A stretch of 64,000 nucleotides of DNA from Calliphora vicina (GCF_958450345.1 NC_088782.1:102268358-102332357); one strand, 5' to 3'. Shown: positions 49,437-61,935, numbered from the stretch's first letter. Translations and numbers: made by a program. Notes: a model not told the origin generated them from the letters alone.

Positions 49437-50600
49437 CACTGCGCACAGTGGGGCAGAATCGAAATTTTTTGGAAATAAATCTAGCATTTCTAAACGGCTG
49501 GTTCGACGTGACCGTAGCCAAGGAGTATTTGAGTTTAAGTTATTAAAATGGATCCTACAAATGCTCCAGGTGCGGCGTTATGGGGGCTCAAAGTAGGGTA
49601 CCTTCGACATGTAAAATTTTTAAAAACGTGCCATTTTTTTGTTTCCCATCCTATTTCAAAGATTTTTATATTTTTGGAAAGCTAGGTCTTGAAAAAACAT
49701 GCTTGCATGTGCTATTTATCTCTTCTACTTTTCGAGTTATAGGCATTTTAAAATTGAAATTTTAAAATTTGGCCATACCTTGGCCCGCTATTTTAAAAAT
49801 ATAGGGTGTAATTTTGAACCGAATTGACTCAAGTTTTTTTTGGTTAGTTAGACAACTAAATTACCAATAATACGCAAAAGATTTGAGGTCAATATCTCTT
49901 ATATATCCAAAAATAAATGATTTTCAATTTAAATATTAAAAAATAGTAGATTTTTGCTGTTTTTTTTGGGCGAAGAGGTGACTTAACTCTTTTTTTATTA
50001 AAAAAAAACTTTCTTTTAAAACATGTAACAATTTTATGTTTTTCTGTAAGATATCTTAATGGAGAACATTTTACTATAAAAAACTTGTCCCACTTTTCAA
50101 ATATGTCGCCCCTACGTCATTCGGAATTTGACCTATTTTTTATCAAAATTTCTACTTTGGGCCACATGTTCTAAAATCCCAAAGCTGCGATCAGAAAATG
50201 GAAAGCAGCTTTTGAAACCTTGGTGTGTTCCCTATTTATCGCCAAAATATTTTCCCAGCCCCGAAGGAAATGTGGACCCTACAGGCAAAATTGTAAAAAA
50301 TACCAATTTTTGGGATTTTCGCTCCAATTTTTAGGAATTGCCGGATTCCCTTTGACCTTTTGACAAGGTTTTTTACACCTTGTTATTTAGAATGACAAGC
50401 TTAAAAAACGTTGAAAATTTCATTGAGTTTCGTTAATAAATAAAGATTTTATTACATATTACATATTTATTGAGTTTCTAAAACTAAAATTTATATCAAA
50501 ATTTTAATAGGATTGCAAATATTAGGAATAATTTGATCCACATTTTTTCCGAGCTATATTTTTTTGTTTAGATAAGTTAATTTTTGGTGTCACTAAAGAA
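49437..50600 (+). repeat. Dispersed repeat E, longest copy
   Basis: It starts near GCGCACAGTGGGGCAGAATC. It includes the segments found at 20537-20796 (49560-49740) and 9515-9960 (50085-50560). It is non-coding: predicted frames do not match between copies. Confidence 0.7.
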
Positions 50601-50994
50601 ATTTCAAGTCAATATCTCAATTAGATTCAAAAATATGCCACTTTAAAACTCCGTCCATCAGAAATATTGCACTTTTTCATACACATTCGGTTAATTGTTA
50701 TTAAGAGATCTATGTATAATAGTGTGATTCTCAATACATGTGTTATTTTGGTACCATTTTAAGTATTTCAAATTAGATCATACAAAGAAAATAGATATTT
50801 TCGAATATCTAAAGGGCTGTTATAGACTCTAGGTCTTTAAGAAAAGTATCACGATTTATTAAAATCGCAGGATATTTATTACATTCAATGGCAAAAGCAT
50901 GGTAAACAACTAAAAACTATAAAAAAATTAACTATATTCATTTAATTTTTTATAAAATCCTTTTACCAATCCTATTTGGGCTGCTTCCCTCATC

Positions 50995-51540
50995 CCCTCT
51001 TATAAATAACTTTGGAGATATCGAAAGAGCTGCGGATAAGCTCACAAGCTCTATCAACGAAGCTACGGTACTAACATGCATACCCCTTATACGAAGAGGA
51101 AACCCATGACCGCAATGATGGTCTTCAGAGTCTAAAATATCAGGTGACTGTCAACATGATATTGAAAAATTCCAAAAATAATCAAGGAATGCAAAACGTA
51201 CATCATGGTTGGACTTTTGCAGCGGCATCGAAAATTTCTCTGAGATCAGTTGTTTGTGTAAGATTATGCATAAAACACCAACCGTTCAGGGTTACATTTA
51301 AAAACAGGATGGTAGGTGGACTACTAGTGGACTTGAGATACTGGAAGTGCTCATGCGTACACATGTCCCGAGCAGCCTACCACTAATTATGGAGTATAGA
51401 TTCCGATCGTATAGTCGGATTTCCACCTCGACGATTATATTAGGAAGATCAGGTGGTTGCTGAGACCGGACATGCAATTCGCGACTCATGGTGGCCCCGA
51501 ATCCGTCGAAGCAACTTTCTGTACACATCATTACTAGAAT
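50995..51540 (+). pseudogene. LINE fragment (endonuclease-RT linker)
   Basis: The plus strand reads GDIERAADKLTSSINEATVL, then RTSWLDFCSGIENFSEISCL and KIMHKTPTVQGYI, a stop, then KQDGRWTTSGLEILEVLM. This is the segment between endonuclease and reverse transcriptase of Jockey/R1-like LINEs, and the same family as the Ir-intron fragment. RT itself is missing. Confidence 0.75.
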
Positions 51541-52500
51541 ATCTTCTAATATTTGATTAAATTTCTTTCTTTTATTCCTCGCTATTTATTCTCTTCTAAG
51601 AGACTGAATTAAAACTAAATATCGGACGGACGTTTATTTTTTTTGCATCGATTTTGCCCATTTTGCATTTTCATTTCCCCAAATTGAATTTCTGTCTACA
51701 AGACGCTAATCTGATTGGTGTTTAATTTTGATAACAACATATTTAACAGATGCATGAGCGTTAAGGACTTTCGGAATTCTATATGGATCTTAAATCTTTG
51801 TTAGAAAGTTACTGGGTGTTAATTTTATTTCGATGCATAAAAGTTTAAGAAATTTCTGCATTTTTAAGTTGTTTTCTGAAGATATTTATGAGCTCTAAAG
51901 CTCTATTTCGTGAGGCCATTGGTATGTGGATTAAGAAAAATAATGGACCGATTTCAACTAGAGTTTCCATAGAGTTAGTTCGTGTCTAGGCCTTTGTTTA
52001 GAGTTTAGATTTCTTTAGAGTAATTTTCTAAAAAGAAATGTCTACTATTAAAGAGCCCTAAACCTACGTTTATGTATGTACAATGATTTTTTTTTTTTAT
52101 AAATTTCACAAGAAACAAATATTATCGATAAGGAGTTAAATAAAATCAAAACAATCCCAAAATAGAATCATCATCAATATACGTACAAACAATAAATGTG
52201 TAGGTGAGATTCTTATCAATCCTTACTAAATACTCTCACTCTTACTTTTGCTCTTTATATTTGCCAATAAAATCCAACAGTGCAAGAACTCTCTCATGGT
52301 TTGTTGTTTTTTTTCCCAATCTAATATATGTAAATACTTTGGCAATAAAATAGCTACACATACAATTGCAAAAATATATTTAAAATTGCACATACACTTC
52401 CATACATACATATGTAATCAAATACAATATAGCTTTACATACACATGTGTGTTCATATAACTGAAATATATATTAGAATATTAACAGCAACAATAAATTT
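51541..52500. other. Intergenic sequence, mostly unique
   Basis: No gene recognised. Sequence becomes CA/ACAA-rich towards the putative promoter. Confidence 0.4.
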
Positions 52501-52519
52501 AAGACTATAAAGATTTTGC

Positions 52520-52990
52520 TGACGTCACTAAAAAGCTTTTTTCGTTTTTTGTTTTGTTGTATCACAACATTTCAAAACAATAACAAAATCCAACAAAGAA
52601 AAAAAACCCATACACACACACACAGGCTGAAATTCAAGTCAGCCATTTTGAGCTGTTAGTGCAATGAACAACAATTCAGTTGCTCGGCAGCCGTGAACGT
52701 GTCTATTACAACTGAAACACACAAGCAAAACAAATAATAAACGGAAAATATTGATAAAATAAAATCTAAAGCATAACCTAAGGCGTTTGTTTGTTTTTTT
52801 TTTTTAAATATATAAAGGAAAAACGTTAAACGTTAAATTTTAAGTTTTTTAACGCAAAACAAATTGTAAATAAAATCAAAGTGTTATATTTTTGTAATTA
52901 AACAAATTGAAAACAAAGAAATAAATACTCAACTAAAATTTGTGCTATTTTTATAAATAAAGCTTCGAAAACGAAAAAAAAGTATGTGAG
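52520..52990 (+). promoter_or_regulatory. Candidate promoter and 5' UTR exon of the gene at 63508
   Basis: TTCAGTTG at 52675-52682 contains the fly initiator TCAGTT (putative +1 at A52678), with GCCGTGAACGTGTC downstream at about +13 to +26. There is no TATA box at -30. TGACGTCA, a bZIP site, lies at 52520-52527. Downstream sequence has the A-rich, AAC-rich look of fly neuronal 5' UTRs and reaches a strong donor, GTGAGT at 52985, giving a possible non-coding exon of 52678-52984. The next coding sequence on this strand begins at 63508. The link is inference. Confidence 0.45.
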
Positions 52991-54200
52991 TTCAAAATGT
53001 AAATGTCTGCGAAATGAAATGAGAGTGTGTGTGTAATATTGTTGGGGTAACCCAGTAAAAATTGAAATTTAGGTCAGAATTATTACAAAAATATCTTGAA
53101 ATTTCAATAAACAACAAGAATTGCAAAGAAAATTTTGTATATTATTGCAAGAAAAAGCGATACAATTCAAAAAAATCCATAAAATATTTACTGTATAGAA
53201 ACTGTGCTTTTAAGAAACAAATCTAGTGTTAATAACAAAAATAAACATCAAGAGTTTGTAATTAATTATTTTATAAACCACAAAAAAGTAAATAGCTACA
53301 AAAAAATCAATCGATAAAAAGAAATTCGATTTTCCACAAAATGCTGGTTTTATAGTTTATTCTAGGACTTTGACTTTCCTATGAAGGCTCCTTTTATACA
53401 TATTTACCTACATGTATGTTTAAAATCAATTTATATTTGGATAGTGTGGCTTTATTGTTTATCAACATTTTATATTTCTATTAAACTTTCAAAAGCTTGT
53501 GCTGCATTTTCTTTATCTAAAGGAAATTCAAATTCGAAATTCGTTTAGGATAATACAAAATCTAATACTATGAAAGTATTATGTGTTTAATTGAATATCA
53601 ATTTTTAGAATTTTGTCAAAAGATTTCTCGTAATTAATTTAAGAAACATTTATATAATATTTACACAATCTTTACTCTATAATTTATACTATAAAAATCA
53701 TTATTGCTCTCCTGCAACCTCATAAATACTGTCATATTGTAAAATATTCAAGACATGATAAAAGCTATTGAAAATACCAAAATACCTACGGTAAGGTTTA
53801 GCTTAGATATTTTATGTTTACGAAATTTCCATATCATTCTGTGTAATCTTTATATTGTCTTGCGAACAGTCAATATGAATTACTCTATTGAATATTTCAA
53901 GTTTATAGCGGTGATCGGCATAAATACAGCATTTAATTTTTATTATTATTAAATGCTATTGAACAATTAGAATCATCATGATTTAGATCCTGTTATTCTC
54001 CAAAATTGAAATTAGTTCTAAAAGAAAAACCCCAAGAATAATTGCCATGGAAATAATACCGAACATGAAACTATACTTAAAAAAATTAAGTGGTTTCTTT
54101 GAAACTAATTTGAGGAAAGTCAAGGAAAACTTTTAAATGTTTAATATCTGACTAAGTTCATTCATGTACTCCAGCACAGAATTATCAAATTATGAATTTT
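52991..54200. other. AT-rich sequence, possibly intronic
   Basis: No coding or repeat signal was seen. Confidence 0.4.
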
Positions 54201-54289
54201 CTGTCGCTGATTATGATTGCCAAAGAAGTTTTTATACCGAACATCAAAAAAGATATACCCCCAGATAAAAACTTCATTTAAGAAACATA

Positions 54290-54880
54290 ATTATTTTTGT
54301 CACATTTTTCAAGTGTCGCAAGAAGCATTCAAGTGCCTCGGTTTTCTAAGACGGTGTAAGAAATATTTCACTTCATCTGATCTCCTTACTATTTACACCA
54401 ATTATATCCGACTCAAAATGGAATACAACTCTCATGTATGGGCCGGTGCTTCAAAGTCTATTTTGGAGTTACTCGACCGCGTACAGGAGAGGGCGAAGGT
54501 GCTTATCGGTGACAGTAGGGTATCCAGCTCTATTGATTCTCTGGAGCATCGTCGCAATGAGTTTTGTGTTTCACTGTTCTATCGATACTACAATGGAATG
54601 TGTTCTGATGAAATTAGGGATCTTGTTCCCAATACCCGTAGTTTTTTACGCAACACACGTTCATCAGCGGTCGATCCATTCGTGGTCCATTGGTCGACTA
54701 CAGAGAAAATTCGTTTTTTAGCCGTACCGTCCGTATGTGGAATAAGGCTTCCTTTCTAAGTATTTCCTGTCCCTTTCAATGTAGGAAAACTCAAATCAAA
54801 TGTCCACAAACACTACTCCCTCTATCCTCTTTCCCATAACATATCATCCCCTGAGTGCTGGTCCAAGCCAAAAAAAAACA
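54290..54880 (+). pseudogene. 3' end of a LINE reverse-transcriptase ORF
   Basis: The frame from about 54305 reads SQEAFKCLGFLRRCKKYF, SDLLTIYTNYIRLKMEYN, WAGASKSILELLDRVQERAK and LEHRRNEFCVSLFYRYYNGM, the conserved C-terminal part of LINE pol after the RT domain. A frameshift near 54690 moves the reading to RENSFFSRTVRMWNK and another leads to VHKHYSLYPLSHN. It ends in an A-run at about 54870-54879 directly against a family B element. Heavy 5' truncation. Confidence 0.85.
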
Positions 54881-55594
54881 AGTAAGAAAGTATGGTCGGT
54901 CAAACCGGACCATATAATACCCTACACTAAGTAAAAGAGTAAAAACATTTTTCTTTTAAAATTTCAATAATTTGTATTTTTGAGTGATTTTCGAAAGAGG
55001 GCTGTGACCAATTATAGACCGATCACCATGAAATTAGGTCGTGTGATTTGTGTCTATATGAAAGTTTACTATGTTGAATTGTGTGAGTATACCAACATTA
55101 TTAAGCGATTTATGCATGTTAAAGTGATTATCGGAAGCGGGTCTATATGGGAGCTATGACTAATTATGGACCGATCGTAACAAAATTTGGTGACATGAAT
55201 TTTGTATATATAAAACTTATTTGGAGCTCAATTTGTGGAGATACATTTGTAAACTAAACATTTATGACCGATAAAGTCCAATTTCGGAAGAACATTTGTA
55301 TGGGGGCTAGGTGAAAAAATGGACCGATTTTAGCCAGTTTCAATAGGCTTGGTCCTTGGGCCGAAAAAATAATATGTACCAAATTTGATCGAAATATCTT
55401 CAAAATTGCGACCTGTACTCTGCGCACAAGGTTTACATGGACAGCCAGCCAGCCAGCTGACCAGACGGACGGACGGACATCGTTTAATCGACTCAGAAAG
55501 TACTTTAAGATGGGTGTTAGACTAATATTTTTGGGCGTTACAAACATCTGCACAAACGCATAATACCCTCCCCACTATGGTGGTGCAGGGTATA
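54880..55594 (+). mobile_element. Mini-me-like family B, complete copy
   Basis: It starts AACAAGTAAGAAAGTATGG, with hairpin GGTCGGTCAAACCGGACC and AATACCCTACACTAAG. It ends CCCCACTATGGTGGTGCAGG GTATAA. GACGGACGGACGGAC (from 55464) is the tetranucleotide run. Two internal GGGAGCTATG-type units. Non-coding. Confidence 0.8.
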
Positions 55595-56162
55595 ATTACG
55601 ATAGAGTCCAAACACTATAGGGTACAAAGGAGCTAGCTGGCTGAAATTCTTCACAAATACTTTCTGTTGATAAGGTTTGTTTGGTATTGAAAATGGGGAA
55701 AATGAATATCCTGTTATAATTTTGAGCAAATTAGTTCTAAATACTCGGAAATTATACTGTAAAATATGGCGAAAATCGGAAAACATTTTTAGCTAGTCCC
55801 CATACAAAGCTGACACGGCTAAATCTCATTTTAACAAATTACAAATTACGTTGTCACCACTTCATACTTATAGTAATTTGAGGCGATCTCAAATTAAAAC
55901 CATAATACGTATTCTCAATTTTTTTCTTGTTTCGAATACTTAGATATGTTGGCTTTAGTTTTGATCATTTCAATCTTGCCTATCTCATCTTAGTATACAT
56001 ATTTTTTTTTATCATTTATAGACTGACCAAAAACGGCAAATCCACCCCACCTATGGGGTATATACGACAAAGGGGTGGGGCAGATTTGTCATTTGTTAAA
56101 CAAAACAAAAAAATCACAAAAATAAAAACATATTTTACGGTTTTATACCTTAATTCAAAAAT
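55595..56162. other. Spacer between two family B copies
   Basis: No gene. CCACCCCACC near 56043 and AAAGGGGTGGGG near 56079 can pair. Otherwise unremarkable. Confidence 0.4.
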
Positions 56163-56920
56163 AACAAGTAAGAAAGTATGGTCGGTCAAGCCCGACCATA
56201 TAATACCCTACACTAAGTAAAAGAGTAAAAACATTTTTTCTTTTAAAATTTCAATAATTTGTATTTTTGAATGATTTTCGGAAGTGGGCCTTATATGGGG
56301 GCTATGACCAATTATGGACCGATCAACATGAAATTAGATCGTGTGATTTGTGTCTATATGAAAGTTTACTATGTTGAATTATGTGAGTATACCAACATTT
56401 TTAAGCGATTTATGCACGTTAAAGTGATTTTCGGAAGCGGGTCTATATGGGAGCTATGACTAATTATAGACCGATCGTAACAAAATTTGGTGACATGAAT
56501 TTTGTGTATATAAAACTTATTTGGAGCGCAATTTGTGGAGATACATTTATAAATTAAACATTTATGACCGATAAAGTCCAATTTCGGACGGACATTTGTA
56601 TGGGGGCTAGGTGAAATAATGGACCGATTTCAGCCAGTTTCAATAGGCTTGGTCCTTGGGCGGAAAAAATAATACGTACCAAATTTGATCGAAATTTCTT
56701 CAAAATTGCGACCTGTACTCTGCGCACAAGGTTTACATGGACAGCCAGCCAGCCGACCAGACGGACGGACGGACGGATGGACATCGCTTAATCGACTCAG
56801 AAAGTGATTCTAAGTCGATCGGTATATTTTAAGGTGGGTGTTAGACTAATATTTTTGGGCGTTACAAACATCTGCACTAACGCATAATACCCTCCCCACT
56901 ATGGTGGTGTAGGGTATAAA
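56163..56920 (+). mobile_element. Mini-me-like family B, complete copy
   Basis: The hairpin ATGGTCGGTCAAGCCCGACC plus AT is a perfect 8-bp stem. The rest parallels the copy at 54880. The run ACGGACGGACGGACGG is one unit longer. It ends ATGGTGGTGTAGGGTATAAA. Confidence 0.85.
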
Positions 56921-57585
56921 AACTATCTGGCGAATGTGCCACAGGGGGAGTTATGATGTTTAATATAAATTTTGTTCGTACTTCAAATTAAATGGTCGAA
57001 AAAACTATTGTCACTTATTGTTCACTATTATTGAGATTCTATCACCAACCAATATCTTTTTTGTATCACAAAAACTAAAGAAGTTAGCTCAAAAAATGTA
57101 CACGCTGAAATATTTTCAAAGCTTGTTGAAAAACCATTAATAGCGTCTGTCTCACATCATATGTAAAATTTAACTTGCCACTCTCAGAGATGATAAATAG
57201 TCGATAAACGAAAACATAACTTGATAATGTAACAAAATCGATTACTCGGTTTTTAAGTTATTCGGTGTTGGCAGATGTATACCTATGGCGAATGATCCCC
57301 CTTCTACCCTAACTAATTTCACATTTGAACACAAGATACATTAAAGAAAATCTCATGTCCATTTGAATTACATTACAAATGTGGTTTCAAATCATAATTT
57401 ACAAGTAAATAATTTTCGCTTCGAAAGCAGAACTAAGTTTCTATTTGAGAAGTTATTTTTAATAGCTTTTAAAACTTCTAATATCTTCAAAATATCTAGC
57501 AGTTCTACAAGTAGCTATAGACATGTCGGACAAAAATATTCATATTTTAAGTAATTTGACACGAAATTTGTTATGCAGAAATAAG
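56921..57585. other. Intergenic sequence
   Basis: Nothing recognised. Confidence 0.4.
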
Positions 57586-57589
57586 GCAA

Positions 57590-57790
57590 TTGATTACTTT
57601 ATAAGTCCCATTTATACGTTTTTCGGTTATTGCCTACTTCAAACGAATCAGTTGCATTCGGTACAGGTTCCCCTGCGATTGTCTGGCCAGATTTCAGCAG
57701 CTCATAATATATAGGACCATTGTGCTCCCACCAAATACAGATAATAACCTTAGCGCTAACTTTGTTTACATAGGAGTAAGCATAAAATAG
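57590..57790 (-). pseudogene. mariner transposase fragment
   Basis: The minus strand reads KVIICIWWEHNGPIYYELLK then SGQTI. After a frameshift it continues NLYRMQLIRLK, a stop, and AITEKRINGT. This is the block around the second catalytic aspartate of mariner transposases (usual form CIWWD..G). Here the aspartate position is glutamate. Only about 60 codons remain. Inactive. Confidence 0.75.
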
Positions 57791-57799
57791 TCTATTGAC

Positions 57800-59330
57800 C
57801 TTCTGCCTAAGACACGCACATGTCGAAATAACCAGTCATGTAGTTAGTGGCGACCCTAAATGATAGGTAAAATGAATAGTTCGGAACAGTCACCCAGAAC
57901 GGCTTGGTATTGACGTTTTATGGCTTCAGAAGTACATTTAAAAACTTAGCATGTTGTGAAAGAGAACGGCTGTAGAATATTTGAATCATAATTGAGAATT
58001 TGTCCACAATTAATCATAGTTTCCACCTAAGGCCTTAACATGAAAATCGCTTGATATTCAGAAAGAAAGAAATGTAAATGTTGTATATTTCCTTATAACA
58101 GAACAAAGAGTTCTTCTTTTAAGAAAAAAGTTAATTTTTTTTCTTTCAGTTCGTAAGACTATTTTCAGAGGTATTCTTGAATATAGATCAATTCTTTTTA
58201 AACTACATCAGCATAATTTCATAACGAATTTTCTTTGGTACCGATCCTCATAGTTGGAATATCCTTTAGAAATTGAAAAAAAAAATGATAAAACCTGAAT
58301 TTTGGTACTTTTCACTTGGTACATTTATGGAAATTCGAATCTACTTTTTCATCAAATATGTTTTTCAACACAGAGAAAAAACTTTTGTTGTGTTAATCGA
58401 ATCTGTTTACAATCAAATGATTCGGTCTTAAAAAATATTTGTAATCGTTTCATTCTATTGGTAAAAAATAGAATTCGTTTGCCACAACTAATATTTTTTC
58501 TCTGGCATATTATATTATTGCATACGAAATTGCACTATCAATTTGGATTTTAACATTGGGTTTCCACAACCACCGTATTTTGTATATACTGTCATAAGTG
58601 GATACTTCTACTTATTAGCACTTATTAGTGCTGCCAAGATTAACAGGAACTAGAACATTCTATTTTTGTTCCTTAGATAATTCATGAAGCTTCTAGAAAA
58701 TGGCACTGTATATATAAATGGTAACAGCAGGTTGCAGCCAGTTAGTTTATCATAGGCGCTGTTAGAATTAACATCTACTGCATTACCAGCATAGTTTCTT
58801 TTTAAAGTGTGTGTATTAAAAGAAAGAGACAATTGAAATTGTAGTGTTAATTTAAATAAATAAAGAGTTGCTACTATTTTTAAACTACTAATTGCTTTTA
58901 TTTGCAATTAAAAGAATACGGTTTATTTAAAGGAAATATATCATCGTTTTTAAAAGGTGAAAACGTAACAATATTTTATTATGTGCTCACACTACATGCA
59001 GAGATTTATTTTAATAAACTTTTTATTACCTCAATGTGTTCAAAGAACCGAAAAGTATCAAATTATTAAGCGAATTTGTGATAAATTCTGTATCATTTGT
59101 TCCTTCCTTCCTGTAAACATGAAATATCATGACGTTTTTTGAAACTCAAGTACGAATAGACCAAAAACGGTACTTTTTTAAAAACATTATTTTTCTGGAG
59201 TTCCAATTCCAAATCTAGCTGGATAAAATTGTAAAAATTTATGTCTTCAGAAGAAAGCAAAATATATATTTTGTATTTTTTTTGACGATCTCATCAAACT
59301 TTTATTTTATGACCTTTACATCCATGTAAA
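57800..59330. other. AT-rich intergenic sequence
   Basis: No gene, RNA or repeat recognised. Open frames of 80-odd codons lack any family resemblance. Confidence 0.4.
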
Positions 59331-59334
59331 AAAT

Positions 59335-60222
59335 CTTTACACAGGGCAACAAAATCGAAAAAATTTTGGAGGCTTTTTAAACCACTACACAATTTTGATG
59401 TATTGTGGTTCCAGTAGTACAAAAATGGAAAATTTTTAAGTTCTATGGACAAAAAAATTTTTACAATTTTTTTGAATTTGTGAATTTTTTTAAGTGTTTC
59501 TCCACATAATTTATGATAACTCAAAAATGGTTGATATTATTGAAGTAAACTTAAAAAAGTTCAAATTTATATAACCTTTAATCCTGCTATATAATGCTTT
59601 TTTATCGGCTCAATAGTTTCGGAGTTATAATAACAAATTGAAGCAAAAAAAAATATATTTTTTACATGAAAATAGCAAATTTGTGTGTGTTTAAAAACTC
59701 ATGAAAAATCGAAAACGGCAGAACTTGTTCAGGTTTATTACTTTGTCGCAAAGCCGCATATAATACCAACAAAATGAGATATCGAAGATAAAAATCGATG
59801 GATTCTTTTCGAATTTATTCACAATTAAGTGAATTCGCTCATTTTCACAAAATTTTACTTTTTTGTTTGATATACATAAAATTGAGTAGTTAATGTTCTT
59901 CTTTCCATTGATTGAATGTTGAAAGAATTTTTCCCGTAGTATATACAAATTTTCACATTTATATTGCGTTTTAATCGGCTCAGTATTTTCGGAATTATAA
60001 TAACAAATTAAAGCAAAAAATATATTTTTTATGCAAAAATATCTAATTTTGTTGTTTTAAAAAAATCGTTTAAATCGCAAAGCCACATGTAATGGGAACA
60101 AAACGATATATCGATAATAAAAATCGATGGAATATTTTCGAACTTATTCACAATTAAGTAAATTCGCTTATTTTCAGAAAATTGTGTGTGCGTAAAAGCG
60201 TGTACTTTGAGTGTCTGAAGAG
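59335..60222 (+). repeat. Dispersed repeat D, one and a half copies
   Basis: 59341-59880 matches 9016-9480, and 59950-60180 repeats its last part (GGCTCAGTATTTTCGGAATT, CGCAAAGCCACATGTAATGG, ATCGATGGAATATTTTCGAA). The end of this repeat is mirrored at 61905-62040, on the other side of the LINE pair. Confidence 0.75.
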
Positions 60223-60705
60223 GATCACAGAAATAGAAACTATATTGAAAGTTTAACCAGTACTAAGCACACAAACTTCTTCCTTTGGAAGGCAGCTAGA
60301 AATATTAAGCCACCAGTAGAGGGTCAAAGTCCGATAAGAAAATCTGTTGGTTCCTGGGCACGTAGTGCAAAGGATAAAGCCGTAGTTTTCGCTGAACACT
60401 TAAGTAATGTGTTCCAACCAAACCCCCCATCAAATAATTCGGAGAGGAACAGACTCCGAACTAATCAATGTTAGTATATAAGATGTTCAGAGGATCATAA
60501 AGGACAATCTTAAACTAAGAAAATCTACGGGTTATGATTTAATTACACCTTCCATGATTGGAAAACTACCAAATGTGGCAATTATTGTGCTCACAGTATT
60601 ATTCAATGCGATCTTGTCTCTAGGAGTATTTCCGAATGATTGGAAAATCTCCCAAATTATAATGATACCCAATCCAGGAAAGGATTTGACATTGGCATCA
60701 TCCTT
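60223..60705 (+). pseudogene. Jockey-type LINE fragment, plus-strand arm
   Basis: The plus strand reads SVGSWARSAKDKAVVFAEHL and SNVFQPNPPSNN, then after stops IGKLPNVAIIVLTVLFNAIL and SQIIMIPNPGKDLTLASS. This is the start of the RT domain. It breaks at about 60705, where the minus-strand arm begins. Confidence 0.85.
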
Positions 60706-61780
60706 TACAGTTAAGGATTACTTTACAGTTAAGGCTTAATTTCGATTGGTGGTGGATTAGCCAGTGTAAATTAGAAGCTTTTAGTTTCATGTGGAGCCGC
60801 TTGGCTTCTATGTGCCGACGCCAAGTAAGACGTCTATCTAAATGAATGCCAAGGTATGTAACGTGATCAGACTGTGGGATGTTCACACTGTTTAGTGTCA
60901 GTGGTGGACAATTTCCTCTCCTAAGTGAAAACGTTATGTGCTTGCTTTTCATTTCGTTCACTTGTATTCTCCAATTTATTAACCACGTCTCCACGTGCCT
61001 GAGATAATTATCAAGGTTTCTAGATGCTACATTTAAGTCCACATGAGAACTAAGAATTGCAGTGTCATCTGCAAAGGTGGAAATGGTTAATTATTCGGGC
61101 TCGGGCAAATCTGAGGTGTATAATTGGTACAGGGTTGGTCCTAGAACACTTCCTTGAGGTACATCAGCATTGATCGCATAGTCGCTTGTCACATAATCGC
61201 CGCATTTTATCCTAAACAAGCGATCCAATAGGTAAGACTCTAGTATTTTGTGAGTACTAGAAGGCAGTAGACATTTAATCTTGTGTATTAGACCTTTATG
61301 ACATACCTTGTCAAAAGCCTGGGCAACATCTAGAAATATTGCCGAACAGTACTTTTTTAGTTCGAAAGATTTTCGTATCTCTCCAGTTAGGCGGTTAACT
61401 TGCTCAATTGTTCCGTGATGTTTACGGAATCCGAATTGATGATCTGGGATAATGTTTTGACTATTTAAGAATGTTAAAATTTTCCCTTGGTTTATTCTCT
61501 CAAATAGTTTAGACAAGAAAGGCAATAAGCTAATAGGTCTGTAGGATGATGCCAATGTCAAATCCTTTCCTGGATTGGGTATCATTATAATTTGGGAGAT
61601 TTTCCAATCATTCGGAAATACTCCTAGAGACAAGATCGCATTGAATAATACTGTGAGCACAATAATTGCCACATTTGGTAGGTTTCCAATCATGGAAGGT
61701 GTAATTAAATCATAACCCGGAGATTTTCTGTATCCATGGTACATAAGAAACGAGAACATCCACAGAGACTTAGATGACAA
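60702..61780 (-). pseudogene. Jockey-type LINE reverse transcriptase, minus-strand arm
   Basis: Frame 61780-61091 covers the RT core: SPGYDLITPSM, SSYRPISLLPFLSKLFERI, QFGFRKHHGTIEQVNRL, AIFLDVAQAFDKVCHKGLI (catalytic Asp) and VPQGSVLGPTLYQLYTSDLP. The frame is lost just before the FADD motif, where TADDTA-like coding should lie (61090-61045; complement shows FADDTAI in another frame). Frame 61042-60698 continues with NEMKSKHITFSL, YLGIHLDRRLTWRRHIEAKR and WLIHHQSKLSLNCKVILN. The 5' and 3' ends are absent. RT is better preserved than in the copy at 19.4 kb, but still broken. Confidence 0.85.
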
Positions 61781-61850
61781 TAATTGTTTAGTTTTAAGAT
61801 TTAATTACATATTGTAAGGCCTAGAAATTATAAAAATGTATAAAAAAAAA

Positions 61851-61935
61851 CTTTGAGTGTACATTTTACATGTGTTTTGTTTTTGTTAAAATTTTTGTTA
61901 CAATAACAAAACACATGTAAAATTTACACTTAAAG
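61851..61935. repeat. Near-perfect 35-nt stem hairpin
   Basis: 61851-61885 (CTTTGAGTGTACATTTTACA onward) pairs with 61901-61935 with three mismatches and a 15-nt loop. It lies at the inner edge of the inverted repeat D copy. It could be a MITE, element terminus or small-RNA-type hairpin. Confidence 0.8.

Noticed and set aside
52226..52460. Overlapping frames on both strands upstream of the putative promoter
   Set aside because: AT-rich chance frames on both strands, no codon bias or splice sites.
60554..60739. Plus-strand RT-like frame as an independent intact gene
   Set aside because: It is one arm of a broken, inverted LINE pair and ends at the rearrangement join.
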